Below, piece by piece: positions 35,440-44,900 of a DNA stretch of 64,000 bases. Numbering within the stretch: the stretch's first letter is position 1; every line of letters starts with the position of its first letter. The notes under the pieces were generated by a model, which was not told the origin of the DNA, did not search any database, and was given only the letters and a program-made list of their open reading frames with translations. The position numbers and the translations under genes are program-made. Source of the DNA: CAIZQW01 sp942493055 (lineage in GTDB: Bacteria > Verrucomicrobiota > Kiritimatiellia > RFP12 > UBA1067); assembly GCA_942493055.1 (NCBI GenBank), contig OW818680.1, positions 992,001 to 1,056,000 on the forward strand, read 5' to 3'.

Positions 35440-38400
35440 ATGTGGACACAAAGACTCAGAGGACGATTTTTCACGTTTCACTTCGCACTTCTTATTTTTT
35501 TTATTTACATCGTTCATAACTGTTCAGGCGAGACCCTCATCCATCCGAAATGGGCGAGCGAGTGGAAAACAATCGATCCCTATACGCGGCACGTCCAGCA
35601 AACGCTTCGACAGACAGAATCCGCAGATTCCGAGACGCGGCGCGTTGCGTATCACAATCTTGGCCTTTTACGCTCCGGTTCGGCTGGTGACACCTTGGCC
35701 AAGGGCGTGACGGACGCCGTCCCTCACAACCGCAGTGCAGCAGCCGCCAGCCTCGGCCTCTGCGGAAACAGAACTCATTTGAGCGTCCTGATCGGCGCGC
35801 TCCATGACCCCGATATCTGGGTACGTCAAACCGCCCATATTGCACTTGAAAACCTGACCGGACAAACAGCGCCGTTCCATGCGCCTGCTTCGCCAGGTAC
35901 CCTTGAGTCGAAGCGCGAGAGTTGGACACGCATTGTTGAGACGATTCAACTGAACAAAGCAGACTATTCATGCGTCACCAACACCGGAGCCCCCTTCTGG
36001 GACCGTGAGCGCGCCGCACGCGCGCTGGGTGCTGTCGGCAATGCCCAGGAGTCCCTTCCCCTGTTGTTTTCAGCGTTGCGTCCTTATGAAGCGAAACGGC
36101 AAGCAGAGTGGGCGGATGCAGAGACGCTTTTCGTCCAAGCCGCCATCCGTTCACTTGGACGCCTCGGTGGCACAGCGGCTGAAGAGGCCCTCATACGGCT
36201 GCTCGCGGTCAAGGAGTGGAGCTGTTATGCTGCTGAAGCGCTTGGCGACTGCGGCACCTCAAAGGCTGTCGATGCTTTGATAGAGACCTTTCCGAAGCAT
36301 GCGCTCCGCCGCTATTTTCCCGACAACGACTGGTTTATCTATACGACAAACGACATCCCCTGTCTCCCTAAGATGGATGCCCCTCATTTTCCTGCGGTTG
36401 ACCGCATGCCGCGTGCCGCACACGCCATGCTGACCAGCCTCGCGCGTCTCTCATGGACACCGGAGCAATGCCAGCGCATCCGGGCACTCACTCCGCAGAT
36501 CCAGCTCAGCATTCCGAACGATCATGATGCTTCTGTGGTCTACAACCCTGAACCCATTCAAGAATTGGCCGCATATATTTTTGAAAAAACAGGCGTCCGG
36601 CAACAGGCGGTCGAAGCACTCTTCGAAGCCTTTGACCAACCTGCGAAACCTGTGGTACGTGATGCACTCTTCACGCTGTTCAAATCCAACGGCTGCGTCA
36701 ATGCGCACACGCTTCTCATTCGCAAGCCTGTCTATGGCATCTCTCAACTGCTCGCCCTCTCAAGGGATCTTGAAGACGCCCCGCGTTTTGAGGCCTTGCT
36801 GACCCATACCAACGGCTGGATCAAAATGACTGCTGCAAAAGCCCTCCTCTTTCTGGACGCGAAGGCCAGCGCGCCTGCGCTTCGCAAGGCCCTTCAAGAG
36901 GCACCGCCTGACAGCTCATACGGATTTTGCGGCATCTTCGATTACCGGAACCCGCGACAGGGGCAAGACGAGTTCAACGACCCCACCCCGCGCTGGAAGG
37001 AACCCTTTCTCCTCGCGCTCAGCTCCCTGGGAAACCCGGATGACATCCCCCTGCTGAACCGCTACGCCTGGGACAAGGAACAGGCATCCGAAATTCAATG
37101 TGCAGCCATCCAGGCGCTCGCCAATCGACCGGAGCACGGCATCACAACCCCGCTCCTCACCCGGATCGCACAAGCCCACCCGCTCCATATCGCCTGCATG
37201 CTTGCGCGTGAAGCACTCTGGAGCCGCAAGGTTTCCTTGTCTGTACCTCAAACGCTCAACGCTCAACGCTTAACGCTTAACGCTCAATTAAATAAGGCTC
37301 CGGGAGGGACGGCGGATCGCCGTCCGGCGGTCGATCCGACCGCCCTCCCTGTGGGCACTGAGGATCCCTTTAAGGCACCGCTGGTCTTCATCAAAGGTGA
37401 TCTGAAGCCGACGAACATCTTTCAAATTCCCAGCTCTCGCACCTCCTACACCACGACGGATTCAGGACCTGTCTATCGCATGGGTAGGACGATCTGCAGG
37501 CTGGAGGCCCAGCAGCCCGACGCCCCACTACGCGAACTCTTTTCCGCAGGTAAGGGCTATGTGGGCGACCTCGAAGTTTCGTATGACGGCACGCATATTC
37601 TTTTCACACGGCGCGGCGGCGACACGGACCCGTGGTGGCATATCTGCGAGATGAAGGCAGACGGATCAGAGCTGCGCCAACTCACGCATGGATACCACCA
37701 CGACGTGAACCCCAATTACATGCCGGATGGACGCATCATCTTCAGCAGCAGCCGAACCGGCCTGCGCGACGAATATCATGGTTATCTCGCCACCGGGCTT
37801 GCGACCATGAATACGGATGGAAGCAACATTCGCATCATTGGCATAAACTTCGGCGGGGATGCCGAACCGATGGTTGCGCAAGATGGGCGCATCCTCTTCA
37901 CACGCTTAGAGGTCATCTACTCCCGCATGAAGACCGAATGGAACTTCCTCTCCGTCTTACCGGACGGCACACAGCCCTTAACCCTTTACGGGCCAGAGAG
38001 CCGCGAGTTCTGGCGCAAGCACTTTATGGCTGTAGCAGCCACTCCGCCACGCCATCGCGTACTGGCCTTCTCGCAGCCCCAGCAGTTTCCAGATGGACGC
38101 ATCCTGCTGAACTCCTTTGAAGGCCCGTTCACGATTGGTCCGCGCAAACAGGACCAGCAACTCCTATTCCTTGATCCCCAATACGCCCTCACAACGCCTT
38201 ACCCCCTTGATAACACGACACTGCTTGTTGCCGCAGGGGAGCGTCCGCAGGTAAAGGATAAAAAAGGGCGCATGACTTATAACAAAGAAGCCCCTGTTGA
38301 TCATGGTTTGTATCAGTTCGATCTGACAACACAGAAACTGAAGCTTATCTATAACGACCCGAAAACCGCGGAGTTCGAGGCCCGGCCCTTGATCAGCCGT

Positions 38401-38973
38401 CAGCGGCCGCCGATTATCCCTGACCAATCTGACCATGACACGGCCTTTGTCGGGCGGCTGGATTGCCAGTCCATGTTCCGCTCACGCAATCCGCTGGTGC
38501 GTGAGCGGGCCCGCTACGTACGCGTCGCAGAGGGCCTGCCCATCGTGACGCGCTACCAGAGCCACTACGGCGGAGGCATTGCCTGGAAACAGCATGGCGG
38601 GGCTGTAGCGCGTATCTTAGGCACCGTGCCTGTCGCGCCCGACGGATCATTCTCCGTAGAGGTGCCAGCAGACCGGTTGATTCATGTGCAGGCGTTGGAC
38701 AGCAACTGGCATATCATGGAAGATCAGTTGATCTGGATGCACCTGCGCCCGGGCGAAAACCGCGGCTGCATGGGGTGCCACGAAGAGCCCGATGTCTCGC
38801 CTCAGGCGACGGGCAGCTATATGCAAGCTGCGGGTCAACCGGCGATTCCCTGCCTTCCCCATCCGGACAACTTCCGATATCGCGGCAAGATCTGGTTTAA
38901 AGGCTATGTGCGCCGTCATGACGAAGAGCGCATGCGCACCGTCAACTCCACGACCCTTCTCGGCCGGGAATAG
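35440..38973 (+). CDS. Exported HEAT-repeat/TolB-like protein with one c-type heme motif
   Basis: 1177 aa. Signal peptide (RFFTFHFALLIFFIYIVHNCSG, about 9-30) partly encoded by heptamer-like units. Residues 40-600 are HEAT repeats; 680-900 are TolB/WD40-type blades (DGTHILFTRRGGDTDPWWHI, PDGRIIFSSSRTG); the C-terminal region carries GCMGCHEEPD, a CxxCH heme motif at residues 1110-1114, in a context like the middle domain of hydrazine synthase alpha subunit relatives. Its HEAT and blade regions are joined by 33 codons from a repeat element (37251-37349). Probably a periplasmic or surface protein; redox role unproven. Seventeen nt after the phosphorylase gene. Confidence 0.82.
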   Translation: MWTQRLRGRFFTFHFALLIFFIYIVHNCSGETLIHPKWASEWKTIDPYTRHVQQTLRQTESADSETRRVAYHNLGLLRSGSAGDTLAKGVTDAVPHNRSAAAASLGLCGNRTHLSVLIGALHDPDIWVRQTAHIALENLTGQTAPFHAPASPGTLESKRESWTRIVETIQLNKADYSCVTNTGAPFWDRERAARALGAVGNAQESLPLLFSALRPYEAKRQAEWADAETLFVQAAIRSLGRLGGTAAEEALIRLLAVKEWSCYAAEALGDCGTSKAVDALIETFPKHALRRYFPDNDWFIYTTNDIPCLPKMDAPHFPAVDRMPRAAHAMLTSLARLSWTPEQCQRIRALTPQIQLSIPNDHDASVVYNPEPIQELAAYIFEKTGVRQQAVEALFEAFDQPAKPVVRDALFTLFKSNGCVNAHTLLIRKPVYGISQLLALSRDLEDAPRFEALLTHTNGWIKMTAAKALLFLDAKASAPALRKALQEAPPDSSYGFCGIFDYRNPRQGQDEFNDPTPRWKEPFLLALSSLGNPDDIPLLNRYAWDKEQASEIQCAAIQALANRPEHGITTPLLTRIAQAHPLHIACMLAREALWSRKVSLSVPQTLNAQRLTLNAQLNKAPGGTADRRPAVDPTALPVGTEDPFKAPLVFIKGDLKPTNIFQIPSSRTSYTTTDSGPVYRMGRTICRLEAQQPDAPLRELFSAGKGYVGDLEVSYDGTHILFTRRGGDTDPWWHICEMKADGSELRQLTHGYHHDVNPNYMPDGRIIFSSSRTGLRDEYHGYLATGLATMNTDGSNIRIIGINFGGDAEPMVAQDGRILFTRLEVIYSRMKTEWNFLSVLPDGTQPLTLYGPESREFWRKHFMAVAATPPRHRVLAFSQPQQFPDGRILLNSFEGPFTIGPRKQDQQLLFLDPQYALTTPYPLDNTTLLVAAGERPQVKDKKGRMTYNKEAPVDHGLYQFDLTTQKLKLIYNDPKTAEFEARPLISRQRPPIIPDQSDHDTAFVGRLDCQSMFRSRNPLVRERARYVRVAEGLPIVTRYQSHYGGGIAWKQHGGAVARILGTVPVAPDGSFSVEVPADRLIHVQALDSNWHIMEDQLIWMHLRPGENRGCMGCHEEPDVSPQATGSYMQAAGQPAIPCLPHPDNFRYRGKIWFKGYVRRHDEERMRTVNSTTLLGRE
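37251..37285. repeat. Heptanucleotide tandem repeat (AACGCTY)5 inside a gene
   Basis: Five perfect 7-bp units: AACGCTC, AACGCTC, AACGCTT, AACGCTT, AACGCTC. Lies in the HEAT/TolB gene and is followed after 16 nt by a cloverleaf palindrome. Confidence 0.9.
37302..37349. repeat. Cloverleaf-like palindrome inserted in a coding sequence
   Basis: Outer arms GGGAGGG (37302-37308) and CCCTCCC (37343-37349) enclose two hairpins: GACGGCG-GAT-CGCCGTC (37308-37324) and GGCGGTCG-ATC-CGACCGCC (37326-37344). From 37251 to 37349 is exactly 99 nt, so the reading frame is kept. Confidence 0.85.
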
Positions 38974-38979
38974 AACGCG

Positions 38980-39037
38980 AAGACATTTGTACGGTCAAAC
39001 AGAAAACGGAATATCTCCTTGATATTCCTCCGTACAA
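38980..39037. repeat. 44-bp dispersed repeat, copy 1, within a hairpin
   Basis: Bases 38980-39023 match 54113-54156 with two differences. This copy is part of a nested inverted repeat: TTGTACGG ... GGAATATC-TCCTT-GATATTCC-T-CCGTACAA. The other copy has lost the right arm. Confidence 0.75.
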
Positions 39038-39046
39038 TTCGGCTGC

Positions 39047-39073
39047 GGCGGGGCGTGGCACCCGCGCCCCGCC
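39047..39073. terminator. GC-rich hairpin between convergent genes
   Basis: GGCGGGGCG (39047-39055), 9-nt loop, CGCCCCGCC (39065-39073): a perfect 9-bp stem between the heme-protein gene and the beta-strand gene. No T tract follows on either strand, so its action as terminator is inferred from position. Confidence 0.5.
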
Positions 39074-39084
39074 GGACGAAAGCC

Positions 39085-41136
39085 CTATAAGATCCTGATG
39101 ATGGTTTCGCGCTGGACATAGAGCCAGATATCCTCGTCTATGTTCTGCTTCACGACGCCGTTACCCGTGACCGTGATGTTGGACGGAGCAAAGCTGGTCG
39201 TGCGCGTGGCGCAGTCCGCGAGCTTGACCCATACCGCGCTGCCCTGGTAGGCCTTGGCATCGACTTCCAACTTAGCGCCAGGAGCGATTGCCAGGTTGCC
39301 GCTGGCCTTCAGGATGCCAGAGCCCGCAGCGCCCAGTTCGAAGCGCAACGTGGACTGCGTGTTGTTCGTCAGCACGATGTCCTTTGCGAAACAGACGCCG
39401 TTGGAGCCGATCGTCACGGCCCCCGTGCCGTTGCCGCCCACCGTCAGCGTGTTGTTGGTGACTGTGAAGCTGCCGCCCGTGACTTTCAGCAGGCCGGTGC
39501 CGCCCGAACGGGAGTAGCTCTGAACGTCCGTGGGCATGCCGCCGATATAGGCACGACTGGGCGTCAGATAGCTGCCGCCGCTCAGTTCGTAAGCGCCGCT
39601 GCCGCCGCCCAACGCGCCAGTGCCGAAGCCATAACCGATAATGGTCATCTTGCGGGCCTGCTGCCCTGCGTCACCCGTCGGAGCATGCACGATCTTGCCG
39701 CCGGTCTGCGTCACGGTTCCGGTGGCGCCGTTGACGCCGACGACGAAGACGCCTGCGTTGGTGATGATGCCGCTGCCGGAAACGATCAGATCGCCCCGCG
39801 CCGTGGCGCTTGCGAGGGCGTCGTTTAGGGTGTTGGCTCCTATTGCTAGACCGGAATAGGCGCCTGCATCGGCTGCGCCGCCCGTTGCTGCCGGTAGGGC
39901 AGAGCTGGTGACATCCAGCAATCCGTTGGTGATGGTCATGCGCGCAAAGGCTCTGCCGCCACTTTTAGAACGCCCGACAAATACGCCCCAATACCCTTCC
40001 ACAACACGGCCCCCCGAGATGTTGACTTCGCCCCAGACCTCGCCGCCCAAGCTGGTCGTCTCGCCCGCCCCCACCACGATACCCGATCCCGCGTCCAATG
40101 TTCCGGACACCACATCCACGATGCCAGTCGCCCACCCCCAGGTGCCCTTGTATCCGGCAGTGAATCCGTCGCCCACCTTAATGCTTCCGCCATCCAGCCG
40201 CACGAGGCCCCTCCCAAAACCTGCGATGCCGATCGAAAGTCGTGCGCCGATCGATGACGAGGAGGGCAAGATAACCACGCCGTTGTTCGTCACCACCAAC
40301 GATCCGTAGCCGCCGTTGGCGCCAATGGCCAACTGCGCCCACGCCAAGCAGTTGGTGAATTGGAGCAGCCCGCCCGAGACGACCACACTGCCACGCGTGC
40401 CGGTGCCGGCACCGTTGCCGTAGCCGACGTCCATCAAGCGGTCCCAAGCGTCCCCTTTTCCAAGCAACACCCTGCCGCCCGCACCGATGTTCAACGTGCC
40501 GTCCCCGTTGTTGCCCCAACCGACGCGCAGACTCCGGGCGTTGTTGGTGACGGCGCGCGGAAAGGTTTCGTAATACGCGAATGTCCCATTCGTGACGTTC
40601 ATCGTGCCAGCAGACTGATGGCCCACGACGAGTTTGTTCCCGAACCCGGCTGCGTTCGGCAGGTTCGTGAAGGCGACGGTGCCGCCCGCAATATTGAACT
40701 CGCCGCCGTCGAGGATGCTGAACATGCCTTCCCAGTCCACTGTGACATTGTTGGTGGCCCCGTCAAACGTCCAGACGCCGCCGGGATTCACTGTCACGCG
40801 CGAACCGCGCCGAAACCGGAGCGCCGCGCCGCCATTGCTGACCAACGGCGCGCTGATCAGGAGGTCCGTTATTTGCGAACCCGTATTTTCGATGCGCAAA
40901 TCCTTGAATGCGGGATTGACGCTATCGTAGGTCACCGCGTAGGAGGCCAGATAGTTCGTCAGATGCGCCATGTTGGCATTTGGCACGCCAGCGGCCGACC
41001 ATGCGCCCGCGTCGCTCCAATTACCGTTGACCGCGTTGGTCCAGGCCGAGATGGTCTGCGACTGGACATTCGTGAGCAGCCCGAAAGCCGCCGCGGCGAG
41101 AACCGCCGTTTCATACCTGTTCTTCCTTGTTCTCAT
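39085..41136 (-). CDS. Exported beta-strand-repeat (autotransporter-passenger-like) protein
   Basis: 683 aa with signal peptide (about 1-26, ending NVQS). The body is Gly/Asn/Thr-rich repeats such as GTMNVTNGTFAYYET, GSVVVSGGLLQFTN, GTLNIGAGGRVLLG and GTVTQTGGKIVHAP, as in autotransporter-associated beta-strand repeat proteins forming a beta helix. No C-terminal beta-barrel is present; the chain ends WLYVQRETIIRIL. Likely a surface or extracellular glycan-associated protein. Its start overlaps the stop of the SGNH gene by 4 nt; last gene of the LamG-GH2-SGNH operon. Confidence 0.87.
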   Translation of the reverse strand: MRTRKNRYETAVLAAAAFGLLTNVQSQTISAWTNAVNGNWSDAGAWSAAGVPNANMAHLTNYLASYAVTYDSVNPAFKDLRIENTGSQITDLLISAPLVSNGGAALRFRRGSRVTVNPGGVWTFDGATNNVTVDWEGMFSILDGGEFNIAGGTVAFTNLPNAAGFGNKLVVGHQSAGTMNVTNGTFAYYETFPRAVTNNARSLRVGWGNNGDGTLNIGAGGRVLLGKGDAWDRLMDVGYGNGAGTGTRGSVVVSGGLLQFTNCLAWAQLAIGANGGYGSLVVTNNGVVILPSSSSIGARLSIGIAGFGRGLVRLDGGSIKVGDGFTAGYKGTWGWATGIVDVVSGTLDAGSGIVVGAGETTSLGGEVWGEVNISGGRVVEGYWGVFVGRSKSGGRAFARMTITNGLLDVTSSALPAATGGAADAGAYSGLAIGANTLNDALASATARGDLIVSGSGIITNAGVFVVGVNGATGTVTQTGGKIVHAPTGDAGQQARKMTIIGYGFGTGALGGGSGAYELSGGSYLTPSRAYIGGMPTDVQSYSRSGGTGLLKVTGGSFTVTNNTLTVGGNGTGAVTIGSNGVCFAKDIVLTNNTQSTLRFELGAAGSGILKASGNLAIAPGAKLEVDAKAYQGSAVWVKLADCATRTTSFAPSNITVTGNGVVKQNIDEDIWLYVQRETIIRIL

Positions 41137-41924
41137 TCTTTTTCCCTTTCCTCAACCATTCTTGCCGATTCATTACCTGCGCGACACACAACAGTCTCGT
41201 AGATGGCTTTTCCCCAATACGCTCCCAAAATAACGGATCCCTGTTTGTTCGGGTGCACATAGTATGGCTTCCGATCTCGAATCTCTTCAAAATAAAGCGT
41301 CTGATGATGTTCCGCGAAATAGTTCCACGCCTTGGTATCTCCAACAAAGACTCGTTTGGAATAGGGCTCGCTCATGCTCGTGACCTGTTCATCAATCACA
41401 GGACAATATGTTTTGAGACGCTCTGGATGGCTGGAAGGCACCTTGCTCAAAAATATCGGATGATGGATGACAACCTGTGCACTCGGGAAATTTGTTATAA
41501 TCAGCGCGACAAGCGATGCCAGATGCTGCCCAAACTTCTCCGGTGTATGTGTGGCAAGGGCGGAGTCATTGGCGCCCAGCATCATCGAGAAAACCAGTGT
41601 CCCTCCATCTTTCTGAAAGGCCGTTCCAGCCGCTTGAACAAGCGGCCAAGCGCTGTCAACCGCCTCCGGCAAAAACTGATCCGACCGATAGCCGTTGCGC
41701 CCGCAATTTTTCATTTGAACACGTCCGACACCCGCCTGTTCCTTCAGCCACGCCACCGTTTGAACGGGGGGTGCCTCTTTTTGGGGGTCTGACAACAAAT
41801 ATCCGTATGTGATACTGTCGCCCACAAAAACAATGTTCAACTTATAAGGCTCCGCAGCAAAAACACCCGCTGGGCCCCCTAGCAAGGCCGCCGCCAGAAA
41901 CAACACTGTTTTGTTTATCCTCAT
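41133..41924 (-). CDS. Exported SGNH-hydrolase (carbohydrate esterase-like)
   Basis: 263 aa with signal peptide (MRINKTVLFLAAALLGGPAGVFA). All SGNH blocks are present: VFVGDSITYG (nucleophile Ser), NCGRNGY (Gly), MMLGANDS (Asn) and YVHPNKQGS (catalytic His). Similar to sialate/xylan O-acetylesterase-type enzymes in polysaccharide loci. Lies 16 nt after the GH2 gene and overlaps the beta-strand gene. Removal of acetyl groups to expose glycan for the GH2 enzyme is inferred. Confidence 0.9.
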   Translation of the reverse strand: MRINKTVLFLAAALLGGPAGVFAAEPYKLNIVFVGDSITYGYLLSDPQKEAPPVQTVAWLKEQAGVGRVQMKNCGRNGYRSDQFLPEAVDSAWPLVQAAGTAFQKDGGTLVFSMMLGANDSALATHTPEKFGQHLASLVALIITNFPSAQVVIHHPIFLSKVPSSHPERLKTYCPVIDEQVTSMSEPYSKRVFVGDTKAWNYFAEHHQTLYFEEIRDRKPYYVHPNKQGSVILGAYWGKAIYETVVCRAGNESARMVEEREKE

Positions 41925-41940
41925 CCGTTCTCCGATTTTC

Positions 41941-44900
41941 TTATTGCATTTGGAAGACGCCGAACCAGCGACGGCTGTTCGACTCGCTGCCGACGACCTG
42001 CATGGACAAAGGTTTCCCGGGGGTCACTTTTGATGACGGCAACGTCAGCTTCAGCGTGCCGTATTCCGCGCTCATGGTGTCGCGGACATATTTCAATCGG
42101 ACGCTCTTGTCCGCATTTTCCCAGAGCGCGTCCTGCGCGCTGATGGCCGGTATATCGAGCAGAATCTCGCCATTGACTGCGAGCGTGAAACGTCCTTGCG
42201 GTTCCGTGAAATATCCCATCCCGCCCTGCCACACGACCTCGTACAGCGGCTTGGCCAAAGCATCATCCGGCACGGGTTTCGTTTCCCATACCAAAATATT
42301 TTTTCCGGCCAGCGCCCGTGCCAAATCGATCTGGGGGACGCCCGGAGGCAGGCTGTCCCGGCCGACATCACCCGCCTTGATTGTTTTCTGCCAGCCGTTT
42401 TGCGCCGTGACCGTCAGGTTCACGGCACCCTTCGGATGAAAGACGGCTGAACGCACATACCGGATCATGCCGTCCAGCAGGCAGGCGCCTTCGGGCGTGT
42501 CGGAGAGCAGGTCCAGGCCGAAGGTCATCAGCACGCGTCCGGCCTCCATCCGCGCTTCTGCAGCGTAAACAAAATAGCCGTCTAAGCCCTCGCCGACGAT
42601 CATCATCTCCTCGGGCCGGAGCCCATCGTAAGGCAGCGCTTTCCCTCTTTTCAAAATCCTGAAGGCCAGGGGCGAGAGGTACCCCTCATGCGGAAAATCG
42701 CCCAGCGCGGGATGCGATGCGAAAGCCGTCCCCACCTGGGTCCCCATCCACCACCAGCCGAGCGAGACATCCGGTTTGCCAGCCGAGCCATTGATGAGGA
42801 TGGCGCATTTGCCTGCGGCCAGCGCGGGGCCGACCTCCGGCGCGCCCGCCTGCGAGATCAGCAGATCCGCCTGCCCGGCGGCGGGGGTGCCTGCCGCGAC
42901 CAGCCCGGTGTATCGCTTTTCCAGTGCGGGCAACAGTGCCGGTGAAACCGCGATGCCTTTTCCGTCCCGGCGGTTCCGTTTGGGGAAAATCCAATAATCC
43001 CATGTGTTCGTTATTCTGTCTTGCGACGTTTGTCCTCTGCCCTCTGCCTGCTGAACAAGCTCTGCCTCCAGCACAGCGTGGACAGGCTTCTCCACGTCAG
43101 GGACAACTACCGCGACCTCGGCCAGCAAGCGCGTGCTGCCGAGTTCGACATCGCCGCCCTCGCACTCGCCTTGCGCAAGCACCTGACGATCCGTCCGGAA
43201 CGTCCACCGGAGTTTGGCCTTCTGCAAAGGGGTCTCCCCGTAATGCGTAATCCAAAAGCTTGCCTTCACAGCGTCGCCAGACACGGCGATACGGACTTCA
43301 GGTTCGGTCTTGAGCAGGAGCGCGGTCGGCCCGTTAAACCGTTTAAACGCCTCGGGTGTCGAGCCGTTTCGCTTCACCTCCCAAAACGCATTGAACAAGC
43401 CCTGCGCGCTGTACGTCTTGCCCTGTGCGACAATCACATCGACGATCGTCCAGAAACTGTAACCGTCGCATGCCGGGTCCATGCGCGCGGCCTCGATACC
43501 GGCTTTCTGGTAATGGCGTTGCAGGGCATGAGCCGCATCCTGGCAGGCATCGCCCCAGCGCCGGTCTAGCCCGGCTGCCGCAAGCCAGCCGTCGCGCGTG
43601 GCCAGCGTGACCGGCGGCAGCATCGCGCCCGCGAATTGCGGCTCTAGGCGTGGGTCCTGCTTCACGCACAGGTTGAGATACTCATGCGCGACAAAGGGCG
43701 CGTCACATTTAACGCTTCCCGGAGACCACACGTTGATTGGCCCGTTCCTGAAATCCGAGTTCTCCGCCGTGTTGAAAGTCCCGTCCTGATGGATCGCCAG
43801 GCGGTCGGGGTCGAGCCGCTTGGCCAGCTTGTAGATTTCCTTGTCCAGCGGCTTGCCGAGAAGCCCCTCGTTCCCCGTGCAGGAGGTCGTGAACGACACA
43901 TACCGGCGGTAATGCTGATAGAGTTCCTTCATGTCCCGCATCGGATCGAAGGGGAACGCCTCGGTCGGATAGTCGCCGTAATAGGGCAGCTCGGGCTGGA
44001 TCATGATGCCCGCCTCGTCCGCAGCCTCGAAGTACTCCGGCAGTTCGCAGTGCGTGTGCAGGCGGACATAGTTGAAGCCCGCTGCCCGCGCCATCTTCAG
44101 ATGCTTGAGGTGCTCCTCGCGAGAGGCGGGGGATGCCAGTGTCAGGGGATAAACAAAATCGTCCCCGAAGCCGCGCACGAAGAACGGTTTGTTGTTTAGA
44201 AAGAAACGATCACCTCGCACTTCGATCTTTCGCACGCCGAACCGTTCCGTCCAGCCGTGAACCGGCTTGTCGCCGTCGCACAGCGTCAGCTCGGCCAGAT
44301 ACAGATTCGGCTGTTCCGGCGACCATGCGTTGAAGGGAGCAAGCTTGACCCGGCAAACGACCTCGGCGCTCTGCTTGCCGTCAACAAACATGATTGTTGT
44401 ATTGCCGACTGCCGACTGCCAATTGCCGACTGCCGACTGTATCTTAACCCGCAATACCGGATTCTTCAACCGGCCAGCCTCTGTCGAGAATGCGATTGTC
44501 GCGTGAATCTCAGCCTCCTGCTTGTCGAAATCGCCGCGTACCCATGCGTCGTCGATCCGCGTATCAGGCGTGGCTTCCAGTTCCACATCGCGGTAGAGTC
44601 CGCCGAACCGGTGGGTCGAGCTGAACAGCCCCTTGCGGCTCGACAGCACATTGTTCACCGCCGCGACGACAACAGCCTGTGTCCCGGCCTGCACCAAATC
44701 GGTGATGTCGTACTTGTAGGTGCCGCAGTAGTTGTCCACCCATGCGACCGTCTTGCCGTTGACCCAGAACCAGCCCTGCGAGCGCACGCCGCCGACCTTG
44801 AGCCACACCCGTTTGCCCTGCCACGCGGCAGGAATCTCGACCGTCTTGCGGTACCACCCTTCACCTTCGAATAGGGTGCGCAGCGGTTTGGCGCAATGGT

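Noticed and set aside
37254..37360. Frameshift or gene break in the heme-protein gene at the repeat insert
   Set aside because: The insert is 99 nt and keeps the frame; both flanking domains are intact.
38916..39119. Two short minus-strand frames (here and at 53992-54174) sharing IKEIF-FLFDRTNV
   Set aside because: The shared peptide is only the 44-bp repeat read in one frame; neither has gene-like context.
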